NCBI GenBank assembly: GCA_963783945.1
Contig: CAWAPS010000005.1
Location: 124,001-188,000, forward strand
Reading direction: 5' to 3'
Length of the DNA stretch: 64,000 nt
Source: CAWAPS01 sp963783945
Lineage (GTDB): Bacteria > Actinomycetota > Acidimicrobiia > Acidimicrobiales > Palsa-688
The notes beneath the pieces were generated by a model. It was not told the origin of the DNA. It ran no database searches and worked only from the letters and a program-made list of their open reading frames with translations. Made by a program: the position numbers and the translations under genes. Shown here piece by piece: positions 26,380 through 35,142 of this stretch; position 1 is the stretch's first letter, and each line of letters opens with the position of its first letter.

Positions 26380-26574
26380 ATGGCAGAAGACGAGCGAGCG
26401 AAGGCGAGAGCGAGTGAGCTGTTGCCGGAGGAGACGGCAGCAGGCAGCGACGATCCCATGCGTCAGGCCGAGGTGATCCTCGAGGAATCCGAGCAGCGCC
26501 AGGCTGATCGAAACGCCGCGCCCGGCAGCACGCTCGAGCACCGGCGTTCGGAGGAGACCGTCGGGCCTAGTTGA
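26380..26574 (+). CDS. Small charged hypothetical protein
   Basis: 64 residues from ATG 26380. It is very acidic and rich in Glu, Ala and Arg: RASELLPEETAAGSDDPMRQAEVILEESEQRQ...LEHRRSEETVGPS. The same plan (LLPEE-AAGSDDP-QA-ILEESE ... LEHR-S-ET) is familiar from many actinobacterial small proteins of unknown function, so the gene is probably real. It overlaps the end of the convergent gene by eight bases. Confidence 0.75.
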   Translation: MAEDERAKARASELLPEETAAGSDDPMRQAEVILEESEQRQADRNAAPGSTLEHRRSEETVGPS

Positions 26575-27355
26575 GCCGCGCCCGCATGGTGAGGGCCTCG
26601 ATTTTGAGCCTCGCCGACACATCGTCGGTCGGCTGGCGCTCCGCGACCTCGTCGAGCAGATTGGCCGCATCATCGAAACGTCCGAGGCGGCCCAGCCGGG
26701 CTGCCAGCTGCACCCGGTCACCGAGGGGGGAGTCGGGGAGAGCCAGACGCATCTGAGACACCCACAGCAGCGACTTGCGGTCGCCTCGCCCCTCAAAGCT
26801 GCGATCAAGGTTGGCCAGCATGCGGGCCAGGATGGCGCGCGAGCCGGTGGGGGCGAGCATTCCGGGGGTCAACTCGGAATCGGTGCCGGTGGCGGCGCGC
26901 AAGAGCCGCTCGCACGCCGGGTGATCGAGGCGCTGACCACCGGCGAAGGCGTCGATCAGCAGTTGCGGAGACGAAATGTCACGGACGAGGAAGTGTCCCG
27001 GCATTCCGACGCCGTTGAGCCGCAGTCCGCACCGACGTCCCACCTCCATCAGCAGGACCGATAGAGATATAGGTATGCCGCGTCGCCGGTCGAGAACCTG
27101 ATCGATATAGGAGTTGCGGGGATCGTCGTAACCCCGGCGGTCGCCACGCAGCCCGAGCTGCTCGAACAAGAGCCGGCACACGGCTGACGTATCGGGTTCG
27201 CTTACCTGGGCGGCGATGCGGTCAAGCCGGCGTAGCTGACCGTCCACGTCTAGGGCGGGGTTGGCGTGGGCGGCAATGATCAGCGCCGCCTCGTCGAGGG
27301 GCACGTCCTCTTCCCGGACCTGCATCAACTCCACCCAGCGCCCGCCCGCATCCAC
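26567..27355 (-). CDS. SirB1-family protein (transglutaminase-like fold with TPR-like tail)
   Basis: 262 residues from 27355; an alternative start at an inner Met (MQVREEDVPL) is also plausible. The middle section NSYIDQVLDRRRGIPISLSVLLMEVGRRCGLRLNGVGMPGHFLVR is the SirB1 core, with the Cys/His region replaced as in non-catalytic members. The C-terminal part (LGRLGRFDDAANLLDEVAERQP) looks like TPR-type helices. SirB1 homologues are of uncertain function, often near translation-release or peptidase genes. It is convergent with the small acidic gene. Confidence 0.82.
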   Translation of the reverse strand: MDAGGRWVELMQVREEDVPLDEAALIIAAHANPALDVDGQLRRLDRIAAQVSEPDTSAVCRLLFEQLGLRGDRRGYDDPRNSYIDQVLDRRRGIPISLSVLLMEVGRRCGLRLNGVGMPGHFLVRDISSPQLLIDAFAGGQRLDHPACERLLRAATGTDSELTPGMLAPTGSRAILARMLANLDRSFEGRGDRKSLLWVSQMRLALPDSPLGDRVQLAARLGRLGRFDDAANLLDEVAERQPTDDVSARLKIEALTMRARLN

Positions 27356-27465
27356 AACTTCAGCCTATCGACGGTACCGGTCGGACCGCCCCGGTGGGGG
27401 CCCGGTGCGCCACCCTGTCGGGCGCCCGGTTTCGTAGATCGAGCCTCCATGCTACGGTCCCCGAG

Positions 27466-28146
27466 GTGGCCAACCTGATGCGGCTCCGGATATCGCTGGC
27501 CGACCTTCCGGGCGCCCTCGCCCGGGTCGCGACCATCATCGCCGGCCACGGGGGAAACATAATCTCGGTAGACGCACAGCGAGTCGATGCGGATGTGGCC
27601 GTCGACGATCTGGTCGTGGATTTCTCGGCCGAACCCGACGTGGCGGACCTGGTGGACGACCTGTCGACGAATGCGGGGGCAACTGTCATGTCACACCAGG
27701 AGACCAGGGCTGCCGATCCCATCGTGGGCAGCCTGCGCAGGCTGGTGCAGCTCGTCGATTCCGGAACCGGGGACCCGGCGGCGGCGCTGGCCGACGGTGT
27801 GGCCGAGCTGTGCTCGACGCCGGTCGTGTGGGTCAGCCAGGCCGAGGAAGCCGCCCGCTTCGACGCCGGACGCTTCGCTCTGGAGCACAACGCGGCCGTG
27901 GCGCTGCACACGACGGAGCTTCCCGAACACCTGGCTGAGCCGCTTCCGGGGGAAGTGTGCCTCCTCGCCGTTCCGGATCCGGAGCGGCTCACGGGAGGCC
28001 GGGTGGTCTTCGTGGCCCGGCCCGCGGCCAACCAGTTCACCGCAACGGAGATCGCGAGGATCGAGGCCCTGACCGCCCTTCACAGCCGGATCGAACGCCT
28101 CGTCGCCCGCGACGGCGCGATCCTCCACCCGCCGGGCGCGCCATGA
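27466..28146 (+). CDS. ACT-domain protein
   Basis: 226 residues from GTG 27466 (ATG 27478 possible). The N-terminal ACT domain reads LRISLADLPGALARVATIIAGHGGNIISVDAQ, the usual beta-alpha-beta start with the conserved Gly. The C-terminal 130 residues (LVQLVDSGTGDPAAALADGV...VFVARPAANQFTATEIARIEALTALHSRIERL) resemble a GAF-like sensory part. It probably senses a small molecule or amino acid. It lies just upstream of the glucose-6-phosphate dehydrogenase gene, with 105 bases between. Confidence 0.8.
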   Translation: MANLMRLRISLADLPGALARVATIIAGHGGNIISVDAQRVDADVAVDDLVVDFSAEPDVADLVDDLSTNAGATVMSHQETRAADPIVGSLRRLVQLVDSGTGDPAAALADGVAELCSTPVVWVSQAEEAARFDAGRFALEHNAAVALHTTELPEHLAEPLPGEVCLLAVPDPERLTGGRVVFVARPAANQFTATEIARIEALTALHSRIERLVARDGAILHPPGAP

Positions 28147-28251
28147 CGGCCGGCCGCAGGGATGGCGGAGGCCGCACGTTCAGGCGACGGTTCAGGGCCG
28201 GGTAGCACACCGGTCGGCACTCACCACCCTGACGAGTACGAGAGAGGGACC

Positions 28252-29661
28252 ATGCCCGACGATCGTTTGGTGCCCGAGCGCACCGTCTTCACCCTCTTCG
28301 GAGCGACTGGAGACCTGGCTCATCGCCTCGTGCTGCCGGCCTTCTTCCGGCTGGCCCAGGCCGGCTTGCTGCCCGAGGACTGGTGTCTGGTGGGCAACGG
28401 CAGGGGCGACGTCTCCCACGAGGACTTCCAGGATCGGGTTCGCGCCAGTCTCGAGGAGTTCGGCCCCAAACCATCCGAAGGGCCATGGGACGAGTTCAGG
28501 TCGCGCCTGCGTTTCGCCGGCGGCGGGTTCGATGCCTCCAACCCCGGCAGCCTTCTCGAAGTCCTCGACACGGTAGAGTCCGAGCTCGGCGGCAGCCCTC
28601 AACGCGTTCATTACCTTGCCGTACCGCCCTCGGCGTTCGCCTCGCTGACCGAGGGGATAGGCGCCCACGGTCTGGCTGAAAGGTCGCGCGTGGTCTACGA
28701 GAAACCGTTCGGCACGTCGCTGGAGACGTTCGAGGAGCTCGACCGGGTGGCCCACTCCGTATTCAAGGAAAACCAGATCTACCGAATCGACCACTTTCTC
28801 GGGAAGGAAGCGACGCAGGCCATCCACGTGGCCCGCTTCGGCAACGGACTCTTCGCCCGGTCGTGGGACAGACATCACATCCAGAGCGTCCAGATCGACG
28901 TTCCCGAAACGCTTGACGTCGGGACGCGCTCGAACTTCTACGACGCCACGGGTGCCATCCTCGACATGCTCGTCACCCATCTGTTCCAGCTGGCGGGCGA
29001 GGTATCAATGAACACCCCGACCTCCCCTAGCGCCGAGCACGTCGCCGAGGCCCGGGAGCGGGTCATCGGACGTTTCCGTCCGTTGACATTCGAAGACGTG
29101 GTCGTCGGTCAGTACGCGGGTTACCGTGACACCGAAGGGGTACCGGATGACTCCCGCACCGAGACCTTTGTCGCGGCCCGCCTGTGGGTCGACGACAACA
29201 GGTGGGATGGGGTGCCGTTCCTGTTGCGAACCGGTAAATGCATGCCGGTTAGCCACCAACGGGTCAGCATGGTGTTCAAGCGACCGGCCGACGCCTTGGG
29301 GGGCCTTCCGATCGGGGGCAACACGCTTGGTTTCGAGCTCTCCGGGGACGGCGAGATCGATCTGTCGCTCGTCACCAAGAGGCCGGGGCCCACCTTTGAG
29401 CTGGCTTCTGGGTCGGCCCGACTTCCCCTCGGCACCGCCTTTCACACTCCGTCGCTGCCCGCGTACTCCCGGTTGATCCACGACGTGCTACTGGGGGACC
29501 GATCACTGTTCACCCGGCCCGACGGCCTGGCCCACGTCTGGAAGGTGGCGAGCGGTCTGCTCACAGACAAGCCGGAGCCCATCACTTACGCGTGGGGCTC
29601 CTGGGGACCCGATCAGGCCCGCGCCCTCGCCGGCGACACCGGTTGGATCTTGGGTCAGTAG
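28252..29661 (+). CDS. zwf: Glucose-6-phosphate dehydrogenase
   Basis: 469 residues from ATG 28252, preceded by GAGAGGGACC. The NADP-binding GATGDLAHRLVLPAFF differs from the usual GASGDLAxxKL by lacking the Lys pair. The active-site box RIDHFLGKEATQAIHVARF carries the catalytic His and substrate Lys. The enzyme makes 6-phosphogluconolactone and reduced NAD(P) in the oxidative pentose phosphate route. There is no gnd, pgl or opcA beside it. The altered N-terminal cofactor loop may shift cofactor preference. Confidence 0.95.
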   Translation: MPDDRLVPERTVFTLFGATGDLAHRLVLPAFFRLAQAGLLPEDWCLVGNGRGDVSHEDFQDRVRASLEEFGPKPSEGPWDEFRSRLRFAGGGFDASNPGSLLEVLDTVESELGGSPQRVHYLAVPPSAFASLTEGIGAHGLAERSRVVYEKPFGTSLETFEELDRVAHSVFKENQIYRIDHFLGKEATQAIHVARFGNGLFARSWDRHHIQSVQIDVPETLDVGTRSNFYDATGAILDMLVTHLFQLAGEVSMNTPTSPSAEHVAEARERVIGRFRPLTFEDVVVGQYAGYRDTEGVPDDSRTETFVAARLWVDDNRWDGVPFLLRTGKCMPVSHQRVSMVFKRPADALGGLPIGGNTLGFELSGDGEIDLSLVTKRPGPTFELASGSARLPLGTAFHTPSLPAYSRLIHDVLLGDRSLFTRPDGLAHVWKVASGLLTDKPEPITYAWGSWGPDQARALAGDTGWILGQ

Positions 29662-29741
29662 GCGGCAGCAAGCTGCGTTGGGCCAGGTCCTCCGGCGCCG
29701 AACGGGTAAGAACGGGGGTCGCCGGGTAAGTACCAATCCGG

Positions 29742-30785
29742 ATGTTGACGTCACCAGAAGTGGGTGTGTCCCAATTGTCCAGATGGGACACGTGGTTTCG
29801 CGCAGATCGCCGCCGCCTGGGCCGGCGCTACGTGTCGGCCACGCTGACCCTGGGGGCTGCCATTTCGTTCGCCGCCCTGCTCGCCATCGTGTGGGCGGCC
29901 GGGTGGACCCAGGTGTGGCAGGGAGCCGTGCACGCCGACTGGGTCTGGCTGATCGTGGCGCCGGTCGCCGTGCTCCTCAGCCACCTCGGTTACAGCTTGA
30001 CCTACCGTGAGGTAGCCCGGGTCGGGCAGGGTCCGGACCTGGCCGGCGAAGAGGCCGTCGCCATGGTCACGACCGGTTTCGGGCCGTTCAGTCCCCGGGG
30101 CGGCTTCGCTCTCGACGCCCGGGAATTCCGCAATCTGGGTCTGACCAAACGGGACGCCAAGCTCCGGGTGCGGGCGTTGGGCATGATCGAGTACGCCACC
30201 CTGGCCCCGGCGGCTCTGGCTTGCGCCCTCTATCTGTTTGTGACGGGTGCTTCCGACCGCGCCGGTCTCCTGCCCTCTTGGATCGTTGGCGTACCGCTCG
30301 GGACAGTGGGGGCGGTCGGGTTGCTGATCCTCTACCGGCGAGCCGGCCGGCCGGCGACCTGGTGGCCGGCGGTCCGCCACGCCCTCGACGCCATGGAGCG
30401 AACCTTTGATGTGGTGCGCTCGTGGCCCAACGGCCTTCTCGCCGTTTCTGGGATGTCGGTTTACTGGCTGCTCGACATCGGCGCTCTGGCCGCCTGCATG
30501 GCCGTTTTCACTCACCGGCACGGGGTGGGTCCCGCACTGATCCTTGGATATGCCACCGGATACGCCCTGACTCGCCGGAGCCTCCCCCTGGCCGGTGCCG
30601 GAGCGGTCGAAGCTCTCCTCCCATTCGCCCTCAGCTGGGTGGGCTATCCGCTGGCCACCGCCGTTCTCGCCGTGATCGCCTATCGCCTCTTCAACCTCTG
30701 GTTCGCGGTGATCCCCGCCATCGCCGGTCTCCACCAGCTCCGGTCCCGGCGCTACCGGGCCCCCTCTGGCGCCGGCGCCGGCTGA
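29742..30785 (+). CDS. Integral membrane protein, lysylphosphatidylglycerol synthase TM-region (YbhN-like)
   Basis: 347 residues from ATG 29742. About eight spans (from LTLGAAISFAALLAIVWAAGW to LATAVLAVIAYRLFNLWFAVIPAIAGL). The gene has TTGFGPFSPRGGFALDAREF and GYATGYALTRRSLPLAGAGAVEALLPFAL, features of the LPG_synthase_TM / UPF0104 flippase-like group. It lacks the soluble LPG synthase domain, so it may translocate a lipid. A hairpin GTGTCCCA..TGGGACAC (29765-29790) lies at the 5' end of the coding region. Confidence 0.8.
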   Translation: MLTSPEVGVSQLSRWDTWFRADRRRLGRRYVSATLTLGAAISFAALLAIVWAAGWTQVWQGAVHADWVWLIVAPVAVLLSHLGYSLTYREVARVGQGPDLAGEEAVAMVTTGFGPFSPRGGFALDAREFRNLGLTKRDAKLRVRALGMIEYATLAPAALACALYLFVTGASDRAGLLPSWIVGVPLGTVGAVGLLILYRRAGRPATWWPAVRHALDAMERTFDVVRSWPNGLLAVSGMSVYWLLDIGALAACMAVFTHRHGVGPALILGYATGYALTRRSLPLAGAGAVEALLPFALSWVGYPLATAVLAVIAYRLFNLWFAVIPAIAGLHQLRSRRYRAPSGAGAG

Positions 30786-30844
30786 CGGGTTTTGCTCGAC
30801 GCCCGTTCGGGTGCGGTGCGGGCGGGCACGGAGGAGAGCAGACC

Positions 30845-31169
30845 ATGGTCGGTCGTCCTCAGCGACGGATCTCTGCGGCCCCGGAGACAGGCCCCGCCGC
30901 CCCGGTGCCCGGCAACACCACGCCGGCCACCTTCCGCGCCAAGGCTGTCGTCGTCAACTTCTGGGCATCGCGGTGCAGCCCGGGCGAACGGGAGATGCCC
31001 ATGTTCGAGGCCGGGCACCGGCAGCTCGGCAACAGGGGTGAGCTTCGTCGGGATAGACGAATCCGATACCCGCTCCTCGGCCGTCGGCCTTATCCACCAA
31101 TCGGGGGTGACCTACCCGAACGGCTTCGATCGCAGCGGCAAGGTGGGGGAGCAGTTCGGCGTGTCCTGA
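30845..31169 (+). pseudogene. Decayed TlpA-like thioredoxin-fold protein
   Basis: The first part from ATG 30845 reads AKAVVVNFWASRCSPGEREMPMFEA, clearly a TlpA/redoxin start, but the usual C-x-x-C is C-S-P-G: the second Cys is gone. Near 31,035 the frame changes, and the following frame reads VSFVGIDESDTRSSAVGLIHQSGVTYPNGFDRSGKVGEQFGVS before a stop. The protein normally continues with a G-x-P-T-T-F-x-I-D strand, absent here. Loss of the redox Cys, a frameshift and a cut end make this a pseudogene. Confidence 0.75.
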
Positions 31170-31205
31170 GGCGCTATCTGAGCAAAGAGCGGCACACTGG
31201 AGCCC

Positions 31206-32630
31206 ATGACGGTCGATTCCGGTCAGGCTCGGTCACATGGCACGGCAGTACCGGAGGGCCCGGCTGAGCTGATCCGACGGCTCAGGGATTCCTACGCCAC
31301 CGGCCTGACCCGATCTGTCGAGTGGCGGCGCGGGCAGCTCGAGGCCATGCAGCGGCTCCTGGTGGAGCAGGAAGCGGTGCTGCTCGAGGCCCTGGCCCGT
31401 GATCTGGGCAAACCAGCGATAGAAGGGTGGCTGACCGAGCTGCGGCACGTCTCCAACGAGATCTGCGACATCCTGCGGCACCTGGAAAAGTGGTCGGGCT
31501 CCGAGCGGGTAGGTGTCAGGCCTGCGCTGTTTCCGGCCCGGGCCAGGATCGTGGCCGAACCCCTCGGGGTCGTCCTCGTGATCGCGCCCTGGAACTATCC
31601 GGTCCACCTCCTGTTGCTGCCCATGGCCTACGCCATCGCCGCCGGCAACGCGGTGGTGGGCAAACCGTCGGAGATTTCGGCATCGACGACAGCCGCGCTC
31701 GCCCGTTTGGTGCCTGAGTACCTGGATCGGGAAGCGGTCGCCGTCGTCGAAGGCGGGGTGGCGGAGGTCACCGGCCTTCTGGCCGAAAGATGGGATCACA
31801 TCTTCTTCACCGGCAACGGGACGGTCGGCCGGATCGTCATGGAAGCGGCGGCCAAACACCTCACCCCGGTCACGCTCGAGCTCGGTGGTAAGAGCCCGGT
31901 CATCGTCGACCGGGGGGCCAACCTCGATGTCGCGGCCCGGCGGGTGGCATGGGGCAAGCTCGTCAACGCCGGTCAGACCTGCATCGCTCCCGACTATGTG
32001 CTGGTCGATCGCCGGGTCGAGCCGATGTTCGTGGAAGCCGTGGTACGGGCCATTCGGGATTTCTACGGAGAGGACCCTCGGTCGAGCCCGGACTACCCGC
32101 GGATCATCAACGAAACGCACTGGGATCGGCTGAACGGCCTGCTCGACCGGCGCAAGTCGGCTGAGATCGTGCTCGGAGGCCATGGTGACCGGTCCGAGCG
32201 CTACTTGGCGCCGACCGTGCTCAGGAACGTCGGGTGGGACGAGCCGGTGATGGGCGAGGAGATCTTCGGCCCGATCCTTCCGGTCGTCACTGTCTCTGAC
32301 AGCGACGAGGCGATAGCCACGATCAACGAGCGGGACAAGCCCCTCGCGCTCTACGTCTTCGCCGAAGACCCGGCCGTGATCGATCGGGTGGTCGCCCGGA
32401 CGTCCTCGGGGGCGGTCGGAGCCAACGTGACACTGCTGCACGCCGCGGTGCCCGCACTACCTTTCGGTGGGGTTGGTGCGAGCGGCATGGGCGCCTATCA
32501 CGGCAAGGCCGGCTTCGACACCTTCACTCACCGCAAACCCGTGCTCAACCGGCCCACCCGGTTCGATCCGAGCGTCGCTTATCCCCCCTACTCCGGGCTC
32601 AAACAGCGGCTGCTACGCAAGCTCTTCTGA
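31206..32630 (+). CDS. Aldehyde dehydrogenase (class 3-like)
   Basis: 474 residues from ATG 31206. The cofactor region PWNYPVHLLLLPMAYAIAAGNAVVGKPSE contains the WNYP and KPSE boxes. The catalytic Glu is in LELGGKSPVIVD and the Cys in NAGQTCIAPDYVLV. The short length, with no C-terminal extension, and the direct HRKPVLNRPTR tail fit ALDH3 or coniferyl-aldehyde dehydrogenase relatives. It oxidises an aldehyde to the acid with NAD(P). The gene stands alone. Confidence 0.93.
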   Translation: MTVDSGQARSHGTAVPEGPAELIRRLRDSYATGLTRSVEWRRGQLEAMQRLLVEQEAVLLEALARDLGKPAIEGWLTELRHVSNEICDILRHLEKWSGSERVGVRPALFPARARIVAEPLGVVLVIAPWNYPVHLLLLPMAYAIAAGNAVVGKPSEISASTTAALARLVPEYLDREAVAVVEGGVAEVTGLLAERWDHIFFTGNGTVGRIVMEAAAKHLTPVTLELGGKSPVIVDRGANLDVAARRVAWGKLVNAGQTCIAPDYVLVDRRVEPMFVEAVVRAIRDFYGEDPRSSPDYPRIINETHWDRLNGLLDRRKSAEIVLGGHGDRSERYLAPTVLRNVGWDEPVMGEEIFGPILPVVTVSDSDEAIATINERDKPLALYVFAEDPAVIDRVVARTSSGAVGANVTLLHAAVPALPFGGVGASGMGAYHGKAGFDTFTHRKPVLNRPTRFDPSVAYPPYSGLKQRLLRKLF

Positions 32631-32653
32631 CCCGACCGCGGCCGGACTACAGC

Positions 32654-33052
32654 TCAGCCCGCGCTCATGTCGACGGCGTTGACCCGGGTGGGTCGGATGG
32701 TAACGGTCACCCGGCTGGATCCAGGCGCGTCGAAGGTGCGCAGGTCGGCGCCGTACTTGGCGCCCAGCTGGTCGGCGAAGGCGTAGTCGGGATCATCGGC
32801 GATCTCGGCGTCACCTCGAACCTCGACGTACCGAAAGGAGTTGGCCGGGTCGAGGATGAATATGGCCACCGCGGGGTTGGTCCTCAGGTTCTTCACCTTT
32901 TGGCGCGTCGTGTTGAGCGACACCTGCACCTTGTCGGCGTCGGCCAGGAACCAAACCGCAGTCAGTTGAGGCCGGCCGTCAGACCCGATCGTGCCGAGTA
33001 CGGCGGTCGAGGCGTTCAGAAGATCGCGGTGGGTCTCGGGAATCGCGGTCAT
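32654..33052 (-). CDS. PPOX-class F420-dependent oxidoreductase
   Basis: 132 residues from ATG 33052. A split beta-barrel of the pyridoxamine-phosphate-oxidase type: STAVLGTIGSDGRPQLTAVWFLAD, VQVSLNTTRQKVKNLRTNPAVAIFILDP and RYVEVRGDAEIADD are the ordered blocks of the family. The K-x-x-N-L region fits F420-binding members. It may reduce a ketone or enone using F420H2. It is divergent from the hydrolase gene. Confidence 0.88.
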   Translation of the reverse strand: MTAIPETHRDLLNASTAVLGTIGSDGRPQLTAVWFLADADKVQVSLNTTRQKVKNLRTNPAVAIFILDPANSFRYVEVRGDAEIADDPDYAFADQLGAKYGADLRTFDAPGSSRVTVTIRPTRVNAVDMSAG

Positions 33053-33158
33053 AGCACCTGCCTTTTTCGGGACGACATCGGACGGCTGGGACAGATACTT
33101 ACACGGTGGCGGGGCTCCTAGCTCCATCGACTGGGAGCCTCGGCGATAAGTTCGACAG

Positions 33159-34034
33159 GTGACTGCGACCACAGCGAATGGGATCAGCATCGAGTATGAC
33201 GCTGCCGGGGACGCCGGTGCCCCGCCCGTTCTGTTGATATCGGGGCTCGGGGTCCAGATGATCGGGTGGCACCCTGATTTCGTCTGGGCCATGGTCGACC
33301 GGGGATTCTTCGTGATCCGCTACGACAACCGAGACGTGGGTCGGTCGACCTGGTTGGACGATTCAGGTCCTGCCGATGTCGTGGCGGCCGTGGCCGGAAG
33401 CCCTCATTCCGCCTACGTGCTGTCCGACATGGCCCGCGACGCCGCCGGCCTGCTCGACGCCCTGGGTCTCCGGTCCGCCCACGTGCTGGGCGTGTCCATG
33501 GGCGGGATGATCGCCCAGACACTCGCGATCGAGCACCCGGACCGCGTCCGCAGTCTGGTGTCGATCATGTCCAGTACCGGGGATCCGGCAGTCGGGGCGC
33601 CGCAGCCCCACGCCATGGCGCTGCTGGTGAGAGCCCCGGCCAAAGACCGGGCCGGGGCCATCGACCAGTCGGTCGAGGTGTCGAAGACGATCGCTTCGCC
33701 TGGCTTCGCCTTTCAGGAGGACTACGTACGGGAGCTGGCTGGAGCGGCGTTCGATCGGGCTTTTCACCCGGCCGGAACCGGGCGGCAGCTGGTTGCCATC
33801 ATCGCCTCCGGGGATCGCACGGCCGCTCTGCGCCGGCTCGAGTGCCCGACGCTCGTCATCCACGGCGAGGATGACGTGCTGATCGACCCATCGGGAGGAA
33901 AGGCCACGGCGGCCGCCATTCCGGGCGCCGAGCTGGTGATGGTGCCCGGAATGGGCCACCACATCCCTCCGGAGCTGTTCGGGCAGATCGCCGACCGGGT
34001 GGCCGCCCATCTGCACGCCAACGACGACCGCTGA
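33159..34034 (+). CDS. Alpha/beta hydrolase
   Basis: 291 residues from GTG 33159. The oxyanion region is ISGLGVQMIGWHPDFV, the nucleophile elbow GVSMGG (Ser), the acid HGEDDVLID, and the His is GMGHHIP. This is a complete Ser-Asp-His hydrolase of the haloalkane or esterase type, though haloalkane dehalogenases use Asp as nucleophile, so an esterase or lipase role is preferred. The gene is convergent with the SDR gene, with the stops 16 bases apart. Confidence 0.92.
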   Translation: MTATTANGISIEYDAAGDAGAPPVLLISGLGVQMIGWHPDFVWAMVDRGFFVIRYDNRDVGRSTWLDDSGPADVVAAVAGSPHSAYVLSDMARDAAGLLDALGLRSAHVLGVSMGGMIAQTLAIEHPDRVRSLVSIMSSTGDPAVGAPQPHAMALLVRAPAKDRAGAIDQSVEVSKTIASPGFAFQEDYVRELAGAAFDRAFHPAGTGRQLVAIIASGDRTAALRRLECPTLVIHGEDDVLIDPSGGKATAAAIPGAELVMVPGMGHHIPPELFGQIADRVAAHLHANDDR

Positions 34035-34050
34035 CATCCGGGCGGTACGG

Positions 34051-34956
34051 CTAGTTCCCCATCTGGAAGGGATCGTTGAGCGAGAAAGGCACGTCAGCGA
34101 AGTGAGCGGCCTCCTCCTTCAGCTCCTCGATCGTCCATTGGCCGTCTTTGTGGATCTCGTCGATGATGGCGAACGGCTGGAAGAGCGAAACGTCCCCGGC
34201 TCGGACGAGAAAGACCCGGCCTCTGATGGGGCAGTCGGCTGTGCAGAGGTAGGCCACGAACGGCGAGACGTTCGCCGGATCCATCGGCGCCCAATCGATC
34301 GAGTCATTCTGCTGCTGTTGGCCCGGGATGGTGCCGATGAGGCGGGTCATAGCCGCCGGCGCGATCGCGTTCACCCTGACTCCGTACCGGTCGAGCTCCT
34401 TTTGAGCGATGATGGTCAAACTGGTGATCCCAGTCTTGGCCGCGCCGTAGTTGGTCTGGCCCACATTGTTGAACAAGCCGGAGGTTGACGAGGTGTTGAC
34501 GACGGCGGCGTTCACGTCCTGGCCCGCCTTGCTGCGGTCCCTCCAGTAGGCCGCAGCGAAATGCAGCGGAGCGAAGTGTCCCTTCAGGTGGACCCGGATG
34601 ACGTCGTCCCACTCGGCCTCAGACATGTTCACGAGCATGCGGTCGCGCAGGATCCCGGCGTTGTTAACGAGCACGTTGACGTCGCCGAAGGAGTCGACAG
34701 CGGCCTGAATCAACCGTTCTGCACCTTGGAAGTCCGCCACGTTGTCGGTGTTGGCTACGGCCTCGCCACCGAGCGACCTGATCTCCTCGGCGACGGCGTG
34801 AGCCGGACCGGCGTCCGCGCCCGAGCCGTCCTCTGCCCCACCGAGATCGTTGACCACGACTTTGGCCCCCTCGCTCGCGAACAGCAGGGCGTGAGCCCGG
34901 CCGATGCCGCGGCCGGCCCCCGTGATCACTGCTATGCGTCCGTCTAGTGCGCCCAC
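34051..34956 (-). CDS. SDR-family (3R)-hydroxyacyl-CoA-type dehydrogenase
   Basis: 301 residues from GTG 34956, with AGGGAGG upstream. TGAGRGIGRAHALLFASEGAKVVVNDLGG is the SDR start with the N-D-L-G-G signature of the HSD17B4 / MFE2-type enzymes. NNAGILRDRML, then SSTSGL and YGAAKTG carry Asn, Ser and Tyr-x3-Lys. The C-terminal tail of about 90 residues (PIRGRVFLVRAGDVSLFQPFAIIDEIHKDGQWT...PFSLNDPFQMGN) is also typical. It probably acts in fatty acid or side-chain beta-oxidation. The 18-base palindrome at 34980 lies just upstream. Confidence 0.92.
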   Translation of the reverse strand: MGALDGRIAVITGAGRGIGRAHALLFASEGAKVVVNDLGGAEDGSGADAGPAHAVAEEIRSLGGEAVANTDNVADFQGAERLIQAAVDSFGDVNVLVNNAGILRDRMLVNMSEAEWDDVIRVHLKGHFAPLHFAAAYWRDRSKAGQDVNAAVVNTSSTSGLFNNVGQTNYGAAKTGITSLTIIAQKELDRYGVRVNAIAPAAMTRLIGTIPGQQQQNDSIDWAPMDPANVSPFVAYLCTADCPIRGRVFLVRAGDVSLFQPFAIIDEIHKDGQWTIEELKEEAAHFADVPFSLNDPFQMGN

Positions 34957-34979
34957 CAGTGCCTCCCTTTGGTGTGCCC

Positions 34980-34997
34980 GACCCGAGGGATCGGGTC
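34980..34997. promoter_or_regulatory. Palindrome upstream of the SDR gene
   Basis: GACCCGA-GGGA-TCGGGTC, seven-base perfect arms. It lies 24 bases upstream of the SDR start in the gap to the divergent class II aldolase. It may be an operator for one or both genes. Confidence 0.35.
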
Positions 34998-35142
34998 GGA
35001 TCGGTCGGGCCTCAAACTAGCCACAGGCGCACCCCGAAGCCGCCTGCGGGGCGGCACGCCGTGCCGGTCAGCCCCCGCCCGTTGACACGACCTTTCCGAC
35101 CGGCGCATGGTAAATAGGTCCAGTGGACGCATGGAGGTCGTG

